Source: CAYJAZ01 sp964368455
Lineage (GTDB): Bacteria; Desulfobacterota; Desulfovibrionia; Desulfovibrionales; Desulfovibrionaceae
Assembly: GCA_964368455.1 (NCBI GenBank)
Contig: CAYJAZ010000023.1
Location: 1 to 41,584 of the forward strand
Direction: 5' to 3'
DNA: 41,584 nt
The notes below the pieces were generated by a model that saw only the letters and a list, made by a program, of their open reading frames with translations, was not told where the DNA came from and searched no databases. The stretch's first letter is position 1, and each line of letters begins with the position of its first letter. The position numbers and the translations under genes were made by a program. Below are positions 1 through 7,217 of the stretch, piece after piece.

Positions 1-62
1 TTAACTAGTGATTTTAAGTTAAAATTATTAACTCGTGAGCTGTAAAAAGAATTTAATAGACT

Positions 63-95
63 CGTCATTGCGAGAAGTGAAACGACGTGGCAATC
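63..95 (+). repeat. Dispersed 33-bp repeat, copy A
   Basis: This copy begins CGTCATTGCGAGAAG and ends ACGTGGCAATC. Reverse-complementing 2864-2896 gives the same 33 bp with three mismatches. The ends ATTGC and GCAAT are complementary, so a transcript could fold. Very similar CATTGCGAG-type repeats are known as dispersed intergenic elements in many bacterial genomes. The two copies here bracket the solute-binding protein and porin genes in opposite orientation. Confidence 0.75.
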
Positions 96-134
96 TCTGT
101 CTTTATAAAAACAAATGATATTATAAAATTAAAA

Positions 135-164
135 AAAAGCTCTTGAAGAAATCCAAGAGCTTTT
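135..164 (-). terminator. Intrinsic terminator of the solute-binding protein gene
   Basis: An 11-bp stem, AAAAGCTCTTG (135-145) against CAAGAGCTTTT (154-164), has an 8-nt loop. On the minus strand it ends in a run of at least eight T (131-138). It lies about 20 bp beyond the stop codon of the minus-strand gene. Confidence 0.85.
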
Positions 165-184
165 AAATAAATATGTACAAAGAA

Positions 185-931
185 TTAATCTTTAGATAAA
201 AAAGTATCTTGCAATTCTTGCCAGTATGGATCTTTTAATAAAAGTTTGTAGCCTTCGTTAATCATATTAAGAAGTTCTTTGTCTTCTTTACGTACAGCTA
301 CACCAAATTCATCGTCTTCTGAAAAAGTACCAATAATTTTGATTGCTTTGCCTTTTGACATAGCATCTTTTGCTGGAAGAGCATCTAGTGCAACAGCTTG
401 AACTCGGCCATTGAGTAAATCATCAATAGCAAGAGGTGAAGAGTCGTAATAACGTAATGTATAGCCGTGCTTCTTAGCTTTCTTTTCATTTTCTAAGAAA
501 TCATGTTCGTTTGTTCCACGCTGTACAGCAAGTCTAAAACCATCTTTATAAACATCTTCAACTTTAATATTAGCATTTTCTTTAACTACAAAAACTTTTT
601 GTACAATCCAATACGGATTTGAAAAATTTACTTGAGCTAAACGAGCAGGAGTTATGCTCATACCAGAAGCAATCATGTCAATTTTATCAGCTAATAAAGA
701 TGGAATAATACCGTCCCAGTCCATTGGTTTGTGAGAAATTTTAAAACCCATTTTCTTAGCTATCCAATCCATAGATCTTACATCAAAACCATCTGGTTCG
801 CCTTTTTCATTAACAAAACCAAAAGGAGGGTAGTTTGCATCTATGCCATTAACATAGGATTTTGCATCTGCTTGTGCTGCTAAAGAAACAATAAGCACAA
901 ATGATAATAATAAAGCCTTTAATCTATTCAT
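185..931 (-). CDS. Periplasmic polar amino-acid-type ABC transporter substrate-binding protein (family 3)
   Basis: The predicted 248-aa protein is a periplasmic binding protein of the SBP_bac_3 family, which delivers amino acids or similar solutes to an ABC permease. The chosen start (MNRLKALLL) is preceded by GAGGATTATT, a good ribosome binding site; a longer open frame back to 985 has no such site. A signal peptide spans residues 1-23 (cleavage after ADA). The mature part starts with the typical DANYPPFGF and PDGFDV motifs, then SGMSITPARLAQVNFSNPY and the domain-2 motif VQRGTNEHDF. No permease or ATPase gene lies beside it, so it is either an orphan or works with a transporter encoded elsewhere. 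The ligand cannot be read from the sequence. Confidence 0.9.
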   Translation of the reverse strand: MNRLKALLLSFVLIVSLAAQADAKSYVNGIDANYPPFGFVNEKGEPDGFDVRSMDWIAKKMGFKISHKPMDWDGIIPSLLADKIDMIASGMSITPARLAQVNFSNPYWIVQKVFVVKENANIKVEDVYKDGFRLAVQRGTNEHDFLENEKKAKKHGYTLRYYDSSPLAIDDLLNGRVQAVALDALPAKDAMSKGKAIKIIGTFSEDDEFGVAVRKEDKELLNMINEGYKLLLKDPYWQELQDTFLSKD

Positions 932-1406
932 AATAATCCTCATATAGTGTATTCTATTGTAAAAACAACAAAAAAATGATAACAAAGATGAAAATAAAAG
1001 ACAAGTTGAAAAAATAGAGAGAAAAATAATAAAAAAAACTATAAAGAAAATATTAATTTTTAAAATTTAAATTTTTATACAATATTATTTTTCAATTTAA
1101 AAAAAGAATAAAAAAGATAAAGAGAAAAAATACAATAAATTAAAATAATTAGAAGAAAAATTACTAAATAAATAAAAATAGTATAAAAAAAAGTTTTGTA
1201 ACAAAATATATTTTTTGTAACAAAATATGTCTTGATATTGCATTTGTATAAAATTTAGTACATAAAGAAAGGGCGATGTTTGAAAATTTTTACAAACGGC
1301 TTATCTTTTATTAGTATTATACATGGGGTGTAACATTAATAAGGTATAAAAACAAGTGTTTTATGCAAGATAAGTAAGCAAAATTAAATTTTTAGAGGAA
1401 ATTATT
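932..1406. other. Intergenic divergent leader of SBP and porin genes
   Basis: This is 475 bp of very AT-rich DNA between divergent genes. Apart from the paired TTTTGTAACAAAATAT motifs listed separately, I see no ORF or RNA structure I can name. The porin transcript may have a long leader: TTTACA (1290-1295) and TATTAT (1315-1320) are a weak -35/-10 pair, and AGAGGAAATTATT is the porin ribosome binding site. Confidence 0.5.
1194..1228. promoter_or_regulatory. Tandem palindromic operator candidates upstream of the porin
   Basis: Two identical copies of TTTTGTAACAAAATAT lie at 1194-1209 and 1213-1228, with starts 19 bp apart. Each core TTTTGT-A-ACAAAA is a near-perfect palindrome, the symmetry expected of a dimeric regulator site. 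They sit about 180-215 bp upstream of the porin start and about 265 bp from the solute-binding protein start, so either gene could be the target. The regulator is unknown. Confidence 0.5.
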
Positions 1407-2783
1407 ATGAAACGTATCGTAACTCTTGCTCTAGCTGCTGGCCTCTTTATGGGCGCAACAGCAACTGCAGAAGCTGTAGAAATTTCTGTAGACGGTAAAA
1501 TTGTTATTGCTGGTTTTGGTTACAATGGCCTTAACTTCGTAGAAGATGATGGTCATCCAGTTGGTTCTGATTATGGCGACAACAAAAACTCAGGTTTTGA
1601 TGTTTGGCAAAGATTCCAAATGGGTATCAACTTTGTAGCATCTGAAACTCTTTCAGGTCGCTTCATGTTCCGTGCTCCTAACGAAGAACAATGGGGTAAC
1701 CCTAACTTCAGAACACCTGGTAACGGTAAAAACCACGAAAACTTCCAAGTAAAAGAAGCTTATATCGATTGGATCGTTCCAACAACTGATATCTCAGTTC
1801 GTATGGGTGCTCAATACTTCAACTCACCTTATATGTTAGCTTCAGGCTCACCATTTATCGATGACTACGGTACAGGTATCACAGTTAATGCTCCTATCAA
1901 CGATATGTTTGCATTAAACTTTGCTTGGGCTCGTATGGACACAGGTAACGATGGTGAAGGTAACGGCGACGGCGTTCTTGCAACAGACGACGGTTATGCT
2001 GACTTATTTATGTTAACAGCTCCTATCACAGGCGAAGGCTTTGAAGTAACTCCTTACTTTGCATTCGCAACTGTTGGTGAAAGAACTGACATTGGTGCTT
2101 ACGCTGTAAAAGGCTTAGATGGCAACTTTGATGCTTACTATGCTGGTTTCTCTTCAATGGTAACTGTTTTTGATCCTATCACAATCGTTGCTGACTTCTT
2201 ATACTCATGGGCTGATGGCCATAATGGTAAAGGTGGAATTTCAGCAAACGGTTGGTTAGCTGACTTAGCTATCGCTTACAACACAGGTAATGGTTCTTTA
2301 AGACTATTCGGTTGGTACGGTACAGGCGACGATGCTGAAGACTTCAATGATGGCGAACGCGGCACAATCGTTGCTCTTTCATCAGGTTGGGGTACATCTA
2401 AATCAGCATTCTTCGATCAAGCTGCATTCGGCATTGGACCTACATCTGGCGTTTCAACACCTACAGGCACATGGGCTGTTGGTTTAGAATACGACGGTTA
2501 CCGTCCAGTTGAAGATTTATCATTAGGTGCACACGTATTATGGATCAACGGTACAAACGATGCTGATCTTTTCGAAGGTAAAGCTCTTTCTATCGATCCT
2601 TCATACATGTCAACAGAAGATAGCGTAATCGATATCTCTGCTTGGGCTATCTATGATATCTACAAAGAATTACAAGTTTGCTTCGACGTTTCTTACTTAA
2701 TTGCTAACTTCGAAGAAGACAACTACAATCAAGAAGAAGAAGACGGCTTTAGAGCTGGCGTAAGCTTCACATACTCATTCTAA
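1407..2783 (+). CDS. Outer-membrane homotrimeric porin, Desulfovibrio type
   Basis: A 458-aa outer-membrane porin that would form diffusion channels for small hydrophilic solutes. Residues 1-23 are a Sec signal peptide ending ATAEA. The mature chain is acidic and rich in Gly, Asn, Asp and aromatics. It has alternating beta-strand patterns and ends in SFTYSF, the C-terminal aromatic recognised by the BAM complex. The overall pattern (VEISVDGKIVIAG start, FQVKEAYIDW, ending VSFTYSF) matches the large porin family typical of Desulfovibrio. Codon use is visibly different from its neighbours (mostly GGT, AAC, TTC, GCT), as in very highly expressed genes. A strong terminator follows directly. Confidence 0.88.
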   Translation: MKRIVTLALAAGLFMGATATAEAVEISVDGKIVIAGFGYNGLNFVEDDGHPVGSDYGDNKNSGFDVWQRFQMGINFVASETLSGRFMFRAPNEEQWGNPNFRTPGNGKNHENFQVKEAYIDWIVPTTDISVRMGAQYFNSPYMLASGSPFIDDYGTGITVNAPINDMFALNFAWARMDTGNDGEGNGDGVLATDDGYADLFMLTAPITGEGFEVTPYFAFATVGERTDIGAYAVKGLDGNFDAYYAGFSSMVTVFDPITIVADFLYSWADGHNGKGGISANGWLADLAIAYNTGNGSLRLFGWYGTGDDAEDFNDGERGTIVALSSGWGTSKSAFFDQAAFGIGPTSGVSTPTGTWAVGLEYDGYRPVEDLSLGAHVLWINGTNDADLFEGKALSIDPSYMSTEDSVIDISAWAIYDIYKELQVCFDVSYLIANFEEDNYNQEEEDGFRAGVSFTYSF

Positions 2784-2805
2784 TTTTATTAGTTTTAGTT
2801 AGTAT

Positions 2806-2837
2806 AAGAGCCACTCATTTGAGTGGCTCTTTTTTTA
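2806..2837 (+). terminator. Intrinsic terminator of the porin gene
   Basis: The stem AAGAGCCACTC (2806-2816) against GAGTGGCTCTT (2821-2831) is followed by a run of T, 23 bp after the porin stop. This is a classic strong Rho-independent terminator. Confidence 0.93.
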
Positions 2838-2863
2838 TGTATAAATAGATGTTTAAATAAATA

Positions 2864-2896
2864 GATTGTCACGTCGTTGCACTTCTCGCAATGACA
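2864..2896 (-). repeat. Dispersed 33-bp repeat, copy B
   Basis: This is the reverse-complement copy of the repeat at 63-95, with three mismatches. It begins GATTGTCACGTCGTTGC and ends CGCAATGACA on the plus strand. It lies just past the porin terminator. Confidence 0.75.
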
Positions 2897-3026
2897 AGTC
2901 TAGTAGATTTCTTTTAGGACTGTCGATTCTATAATTTTTCTTTTAAATTAGCAAAAGAACACAATTTGGAACGCAGTAACAAATGCAAGCTTATTATTTG
3001 TAAAAGTCTATTTCCACTATTTTAAA

Positions 3027-3082
3027 GCGAAACAGTATTTAAGGCTAAGGTGCAAAGCATTTTAGCCTTAAAACTTTTTCGC
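3027..3082. repeat. Long imperfect hairpin
   Basis: The inner stem TTTAAGGCTAA (3038-3048) pairs perfectly with TTAGCCTTAAA (3062-3072). An outer stem GCGAAA (3027-3032) pairs with TTTCGC (3077-3082). The loop itself holds TGC-AAA-GCA. There is no T tract on either side, so it is not an obvious terminator. It resembles a REP or other small palindromic element between the porin and the minus-strand operon. Confidence 0.6.
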
Positions 3083-3146
3083 AAATAAAAAATAAAATGA
3101 AATTACCAACTAAAAAACTACATGCTTAACTTGCATATTAGGGTTT

Positions 3147-3183
3147 GCAAAGGGAATTATTCCCTTTGCCCGCTGGAGGCAAA
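3147..3183. repeat. Double hairpin just beyond the MinD-like gene stop
   Basis: GCAAAGGGAA (3147-3156) pairs with TTCCCTTTGC (3160-3169). The overlapping TTTGCC (3165-3170) can instead pair with GGCAAA (3178-3183) around CGCTGGA. On the minus strand this begins 8 bp after the stop codon at 3191. It resembles the GCCTCC-GGCGG-type palindromic repeats scattered through Desulfovibrio intergenic regions. It may end the minus-strand operon, but lacks a T run. Confidence 0.5.
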
Positions 3184-3190
3184 GCGTATA

Positions 3191-4030
3191 TTATATTAAA
3201 TCTTGTTTTTCTGGTAATTGTAAAACATCTTTACTGGCAATTTTTTCAGACATACTTGCGTATATCTTTGTAAGCTTGAGGGCAATATCATTTATTTGTT
3301 TTGCGGCTTTGCTTTCAGGAAATAAATGCATAAATGGGCTTTGTCTGAGGACAGCTTCTTGAAGTTTTAAATCATAAGAAACAGCACCGAGTAAAACAGG
3401 TTTGACTTTGAGAAAATGCTCACAGGCAGTAGCTAATCTTTCGAAAATTGTTTGTGCTTCTTTCATGCTTTCAGCTTGGTTTACGATGACGAGAAATTCT
3501 TTCACATTGAGTTTCGTTTTTAATACTTTTACAAGGGCGTATGCGTCTGTAAGGGAAGTTGGTTCGGGAGTGAGTACAATAAGTCGAATAGCGGCCATTG
3601 CGGCAAAATATTGTACTGTTTCTTGCACACCAGCTCCAAGATCGAGTAAGAGCATTTGATAATTTTTGAAAACAGGCTCTAAATTATGTAGCATTTGAAC
3701 TTGTTTTTCGTAGGGTAGATCGGCAAGTTCTGGAATGCCTGAAGCAGAGGGAAGCAGGGAAAGTTTTTTATTTCCTTCGTCTATGATTGGAATCAGGATT
3801 TGTTCAGCTTCGATTGTGCCGTTGATAACATCTTGAAGATTGTTTTCTGGAGATATTCCGAGTAAAACATCAAGATTAGCTAAGCCAAGATCGCAATCCA
3901 TTAAAAGACTAGGAAATTCATTTTTTGCTAGTGCGTAAGATAGGTTGAGGGCAAGATTACTTTTTCCAACTCCACCTTTTCCGCTCATTATGGCTAAGCT
4001 TAGACAAGAATTTTTTTCTTCATTCATCAT
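3191..4030 (-). CDS. MinD/ParA-family P-loop ATPase (FlhG-like)
   Basis: A 279-aa deviant-Walker ATPase. The Walker A motif is SGKGGVGKS (residues 16-24, with the signature Lys18), the A' motif is LLMDCDLGLANLD (42-54), and Walker B is LLLDLGAG (127-134). Family members dimerise on ATP and control placement or number of structures such as septum, flagella or chromosomes. The NLDVLLGISPENNLQDVING segment is typical of the FlhG/YlxH and MinD group. No MinC, MinE or flagellar gene is adjacent, so the specific role is open. The start is supported by AGGTAG eight bases upstream; a second Met follows directly. It is the last gene of the minus-strand run after prfB and the small ORF. Confidence 0.85.
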   Translation of the reverse strand: MMNEEKNSCLSLAIMSGKGGVGKSNLALNLSYALAKNEFPSLLMDCDLGLANLDVLLGISPENNLQDVINGTIEAEQILIPIIDEGNKKLSLLPSASGIPELADLPYEKQVQMLHNLEPVFKNYQMLLLDLGAGVQETVQYFAAMAAIRLIVLTPEPTSLTDAYALVKVLKTKLNVKEFLVIVNQAESMKEAQTIFERLATACEHFLKVKPVLLGAVSYDLKLQEAVLRQSPFMHLFPESKAAKQINDIALKLTKIYASMSEKIASKDVLQLPEKQDLI

Positions 4031-4063
4031 AATTCTACCTGTATTTATATGATTTTACATAAA

Positions 4064-4438
4064 TTAATCTTCGATACACTCTTTACCAAAGAAAAGAAAG
4101 TTTTTTTCATTTGCTTGAACAAGGCAAGACTGCATAAGTTCTTTATCTTTCTTTATAAGACTTTCTTTTGCTTTTACATAAATTTGATCATTGAGTTCAG
4201 AAGAAAGTTCTTGATTGAAATTAAATTCTAAAGCATACCAGCCTTTTTTATTCATTTCATCTATATTCTTCTTGAATGTTTCTATGTCGGCATGCGGTAT
4301 GCAACGCACAAGAGCTAAACATTTCTTTTTAGAATGTATAGCTTGTGCATTTGAAAGAAAATCATCAAAAGAATCAAATTCTTTGATAATATTTTCATCT
4401 TCGTTCTGCGTAGTTGAATGTATATTTTGTGTTTTCAT
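4064..4438 (-). CDS. Small hypothetical protein between prfB and the MinD-like gene
   Basis: A predicted 124-aa soluble acidic protein that I do not recognise. The start at 4438 (MKTQNIHST) lies immediately after the prfB stop. The prfB ending itself supplies GGACT as ribosome binding site, so translation is probably coupled. A longer frame back to 4501 would overlap prfB by about 60 bp, and a start at 4450 (MDFSMK) is also possible. The protein has an N-terminal acidic part (NEDENIIKEFDSFDDF), a core ALVRCIPHADIETFKKN, and a hydrophilic C-terminus. No signal peptide or membrane segment is visible. Confidence 0.7.
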   Translation of the reverse strand: MKTQNIHSTTQNEDENIIKEFDSFDDFLSNAQAIHSKKKCLALVRCIPHADIETFKKNIDEMNKKGWYALEFNFNQELSSELNDQIYVKAKESLIKKDKELMQSCLVQANEKNFLFFGKECIED

Positions 4439-4439
4439 A

Positions 4440-5568
4440 CTAAAGTCCATTTTCAAAAGAATAAAGTAAGTAATCGTTGATAAAGGGCATGATTTTGCCA
4501 TCTAAAACAGCATCTACATCGGCAATTTGAGAATTTGTTCTATGGTCTTTTGCTAGTCTATAAGGATGTAAGGTGTAAGTCCTGATTTGACTGCCGAAAT
4601 TAATAGCATTTTTCTCTGCATAATCGTCTTGTTTGAGCTTATCACGTTTCTTTCTTTCGTGCTCATGTAATCTTGCTTTGAGTATTTTCATTGCAGATTC
4701 TTTATTTGAATGCTGTGATTTTTCGTTTTGACATTGAGCTACGATGCCAGTTGGAATATGCGTGATACGAACTGCTGATTCGGTTTTATTTACATGCTGT
4801 CCGCCCGCACCAGAAGCTCTGTAGAAGTCAATTCTTAATTCACTTTCTATAATATCAATTTGTATATCATCGCCAACATCAGGTAAGACATCAACAGAAG
4901 CAAAGGAAGTATGCCTTTTTCCTGAAGCGTCGAAGGGCGAAATTCTTATAAGTCTATGAATGCCTTTTTCAGATTTTAAAAAGCCGTATGCATAAGGGCC
5001 TATGATTCGCATGGTAACGGACTTTATGCCTGCTTCATCACCAGCTAAATAATCTATTATTTCAAGTTTATACTGTCTTAAGTCGGCAAAGCGTAAATAC
5101 ATTCTTTCTAGCATTTGAGCCCAATCTTGAGCTTCAGTTCCGCCTGCACCAGGATGGATTTCTATTATTGCATCCTTGACATCGTCTTCGTCAGAAAGCA
5201 ATAAAGCCATGCGATTTTCTTGTATTTTTTCTTTTAGTTTATCAAGTGAAACTTGTAAAGCATTTTGTGCTTCTTCGTCTTCTATATTTTCTGCAAGACT
5301 TTCTTCTGTAAGTGCTAACCAATCTTTTGCGTCAGTATAACTTTTTTCAAGTTCTAAATAATTTGAAAGTTTAGTTTCTAATATACTTTTTTCACGTAAA
5401 AGTGCAGTCATTTTAGTTGGATTGGACCAAAGATCAGGCTTTGCAAGTTCTTCTTCTAATTTGCTGAGAGCCAATTTTTCTTGTTCTGTGTCAAAGCCTC
5501 CTCCATAGAGCGAGGAAGTTTTGTTCATTTTCTGTAAACAGAGATTTTAATTCAACTAATTGTAACAT
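4440..5568 (-). CDS. prfB: Peptide chain release factor 2, with programmed +1 frameshift
   Basis: RF2 recognises UGA and UAA stop codons on the ribosome and triggers peptide release. The true start is ATG at 5568. A 25-codon first frame runs to CTT-TGA-C (TGA at 5491-5493), preceded by AGGAGG at 5497-5502. A +1 shift onto GAC continues into a 350-codon second frame, giving 375 aa in total. The apparent ATG at 5528 in the second frame is not the start. The specificity motif SPF lies near residues 210-212 and the catalytic GGQ near 255-257, both intact. The gene is 23 bp downstream of lnt. Full-length RF2 is made only when RF2 activity is low, so the gene is self-regulated. Confidence 0.96.
5490..5502 (-). 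promoter_or_regulatory. prfB +1 recoding site
   Basis: On the minus strand the site reads AGG-AGG-CTT-TGA-C: an internal Shine-Dalgarno-like AGGAGG next to the slippery CTT and an in-frame UGA at codon 26. This is the canonical autoregulatory frameshift signal of bacterial prfB. Confidence 0.96.
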
Positions 5569-5591
5569 GTTATATCCAAAGAGGTAGATTA

Positions 5592-7190
5592 TTATGCAGT
5601 TTTTTCTTGCTTTGTGCGGTAGAGTATAATGAAAAAGACACAAAAGAGCAAGTTGAGGGCATAGGCGAGATATGGCTTGATTTTGTGATAAATACTAAGA
5701 GTAGAATTGAGCTTCACGCGTAAAAAAATGGAAGCGTCTACAAAAAGTTCAGTAGATTTTATCACTTCTCCATATGGATTGATAAAAGCTGTGATACCCG
5801 TATTTGTTGCTCGTATAAGGGGTTTTCTTTGTTCTATAGCACGAAGTCTTGAAATATCAAGATGTTGCTTGGCCGCAGAAGATCTTCCATACCATGCATC
5901 ATTGCTAATATTTATAAGTAATTTAGCTCCTTGCTCTACTTGTTCTTGTGCTATTTCTGAAAAAATGGCTTCATAACATAATAAAAGCCCAGAGGGTATA
6001 TCTTCTGTATGGTAGAGTAAATCTTGTTCTTTTTTTGCTGTGAAACCGCCAAAATCTTGAAGTAAGGTTGAGAGAATTGGAATTGAAGTTAATATTTCAG
6101 GAACATACTCGCCAAAAGGCACTAAATGCTGTTTTGAATAAGATGGTGGTTCGTAAAAATCTATGTCAAAATAAGAAGTGAGTGAGTCGTCTGGTTTGAT
6201 GAGAAAAACAGAATTAAAATATTCTTTTTTATGTTTTACATGGTTGAAATCATATGAAATACCACCAACCATAAGTGCTACATTATGTTCTTTGCTAAAA
6301 TCAAGAAATCTTTGCATATAATTTTTCTTATCTTGCAAAAAGAATGGCATGGAGGTTTCAGGAAAAACTATTAAATCAATATCTAAATTTTCTTGATTCT
6401 TTGCTTCAATAATGCCTTTGAGGCTGAGTTGTAAATATTTATTTATTGTATGTTCTTGATTGTTTTTATCCCATTTTATGGATTGATCAAGATTGCCTTG
6501 TACAAGAAGAATGTTTTGCCATTGTTCTTCTTCTTCATGTTCAAAAGAGAGAGTAGAAAGAATTCTTGTGAAAGAAAAATAAGCATTTGGGAAAATAGAA
6601 ACAAGAAAGATAGGAAGAATAATAAGTATGCAAGCAGCCCATTTTATGCGTGATTTTGAAACAAGTGCTGCCCCTAACATTGCATAATAGGCTGAAAGAG
6701 CTGTCATGCCGATAATACTTGCACCCTGCACCAAGAAAGGAAAGGCAGAAAGAGCGGCAGAAATATTGAGCCAAGTAAAGCCAGTTAAAAACCAAGAACG
6801 TAACCATTCAAGGAAGAACCATAAAAAGAAGGTAAAAAGTATTATTTTCCTGTCTGAACAATGCTTTATCTTATGTATGCAATAAGAATATAAAGCACCA
6901 TAAAGCCCAAGATAAAAACCCATGCAAAGCGGAATTGGTAGTGCAAGTATCAAAGGGAAATGCCCATACTCATGAACAGGAATAATAAACCAATAGACAG
7001 CCAAGCTTGAACCAAGAGTGCTTCCGAAAAGTGCGGTAAGAAAAGCATCTTTAGCTGAGGGGCTTTTTTTTGCAATCAGAAATAAACTTGCAGGATAGAC
7101 AAGAATGAGCAAGGGGATATGGTAAAAAGGATTGGGCGAACCAAAGAAAATCGAAAAAGCAGTGAGCAGTATAAAGTAGAGTTTATTCAT
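5592..7190 (-). CDS. lnt: Apolipoprotein N-acyltransferase
   Basis: Lnt adds the third acyl chain to the N-terminal Cys of lipoproteins in the inner membrane. The 532-aa product has a hydrophobic N-terminal half with about six to seven membrane segments (to about residue 205). A nitrilase-type periplasmic domain follows, then a C-terminal membrane segment (YALNLLFCVFFIILY). Catalytic residues are visible: Glu278 in VFPETSMPF, Lys353 in SKQHLVPFGEY and Cys405 in LLCYEAIFSE. The INISNDAWYGRS motif is also present. Length fits the family (about 510-530 aa). It lies 27 bp from the aas-like gene and 23 bp from prfB, so it is part of the same operon. Confidence 0.95.
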   Translation of the reverse strand: MNKLYFILLTAFSIFFGSPNPFYHIPLLILVYPASLFLIAKKSPSAKDAFLTALFGSTLGSSLAVYWFIIPVHEYGHFPLILALPIPLCMGFYLGLYGALYSYCIHKIKHCSDRKIILFTFFLWFFLEWLRSWFLTGFTWLNISAALSAFPFLVQGASIIGMTALSAYYAMLGAALVSKSRIKWAACILIILPIFLVSIFPNAYFSFTRILSTLSFEHEEEEQWQNILLVQGNLDQSIKWDKNNQEHTINKYLQLSLKGIIEAKNQENLDIDLIVFPETSMPFFLQDKKNYMQRFLDFSKEHNVALMVGGISYDFNHVKHKKEYFNSVFLIKPDDSLTSYFDIDFYEPPSYSKQHLVPFGEYVPEILTSIPILSTLLQDFGGFTAKKEQDLLYHTEDIPSGLLLCYEAIFSEIAQEQVEQGAKLLINISNDAWYGRSSAAKQHLDISRLRAIEQRKPLIRATNTGITAFINPYGEVIKSTELFVDASIFLRVKLNSTLSIYHKIKPYLAYALNLLFCVFFIILYRTKQEKTA

Positions 7191-7217
7191 CTTCGTTTCT
7201 ATGTTAAAGTATTAGTA

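Noticed and set aside
932..1406. Riboswitch in the porin leader
   Set aside because: The leader is long, but no conserved riboswitch core could be recognised; it is mostly AT-rich without stable stems.
4440..5528. prfB as a simple ORF starting MNKTSSLYGGG at 5528
   Set aside because: The ATG lies in the second frame within the 25-codon leader. The upstream ATG at 5568 and the AGGAGG-CTT-TGA-C recoding site give the real gene.
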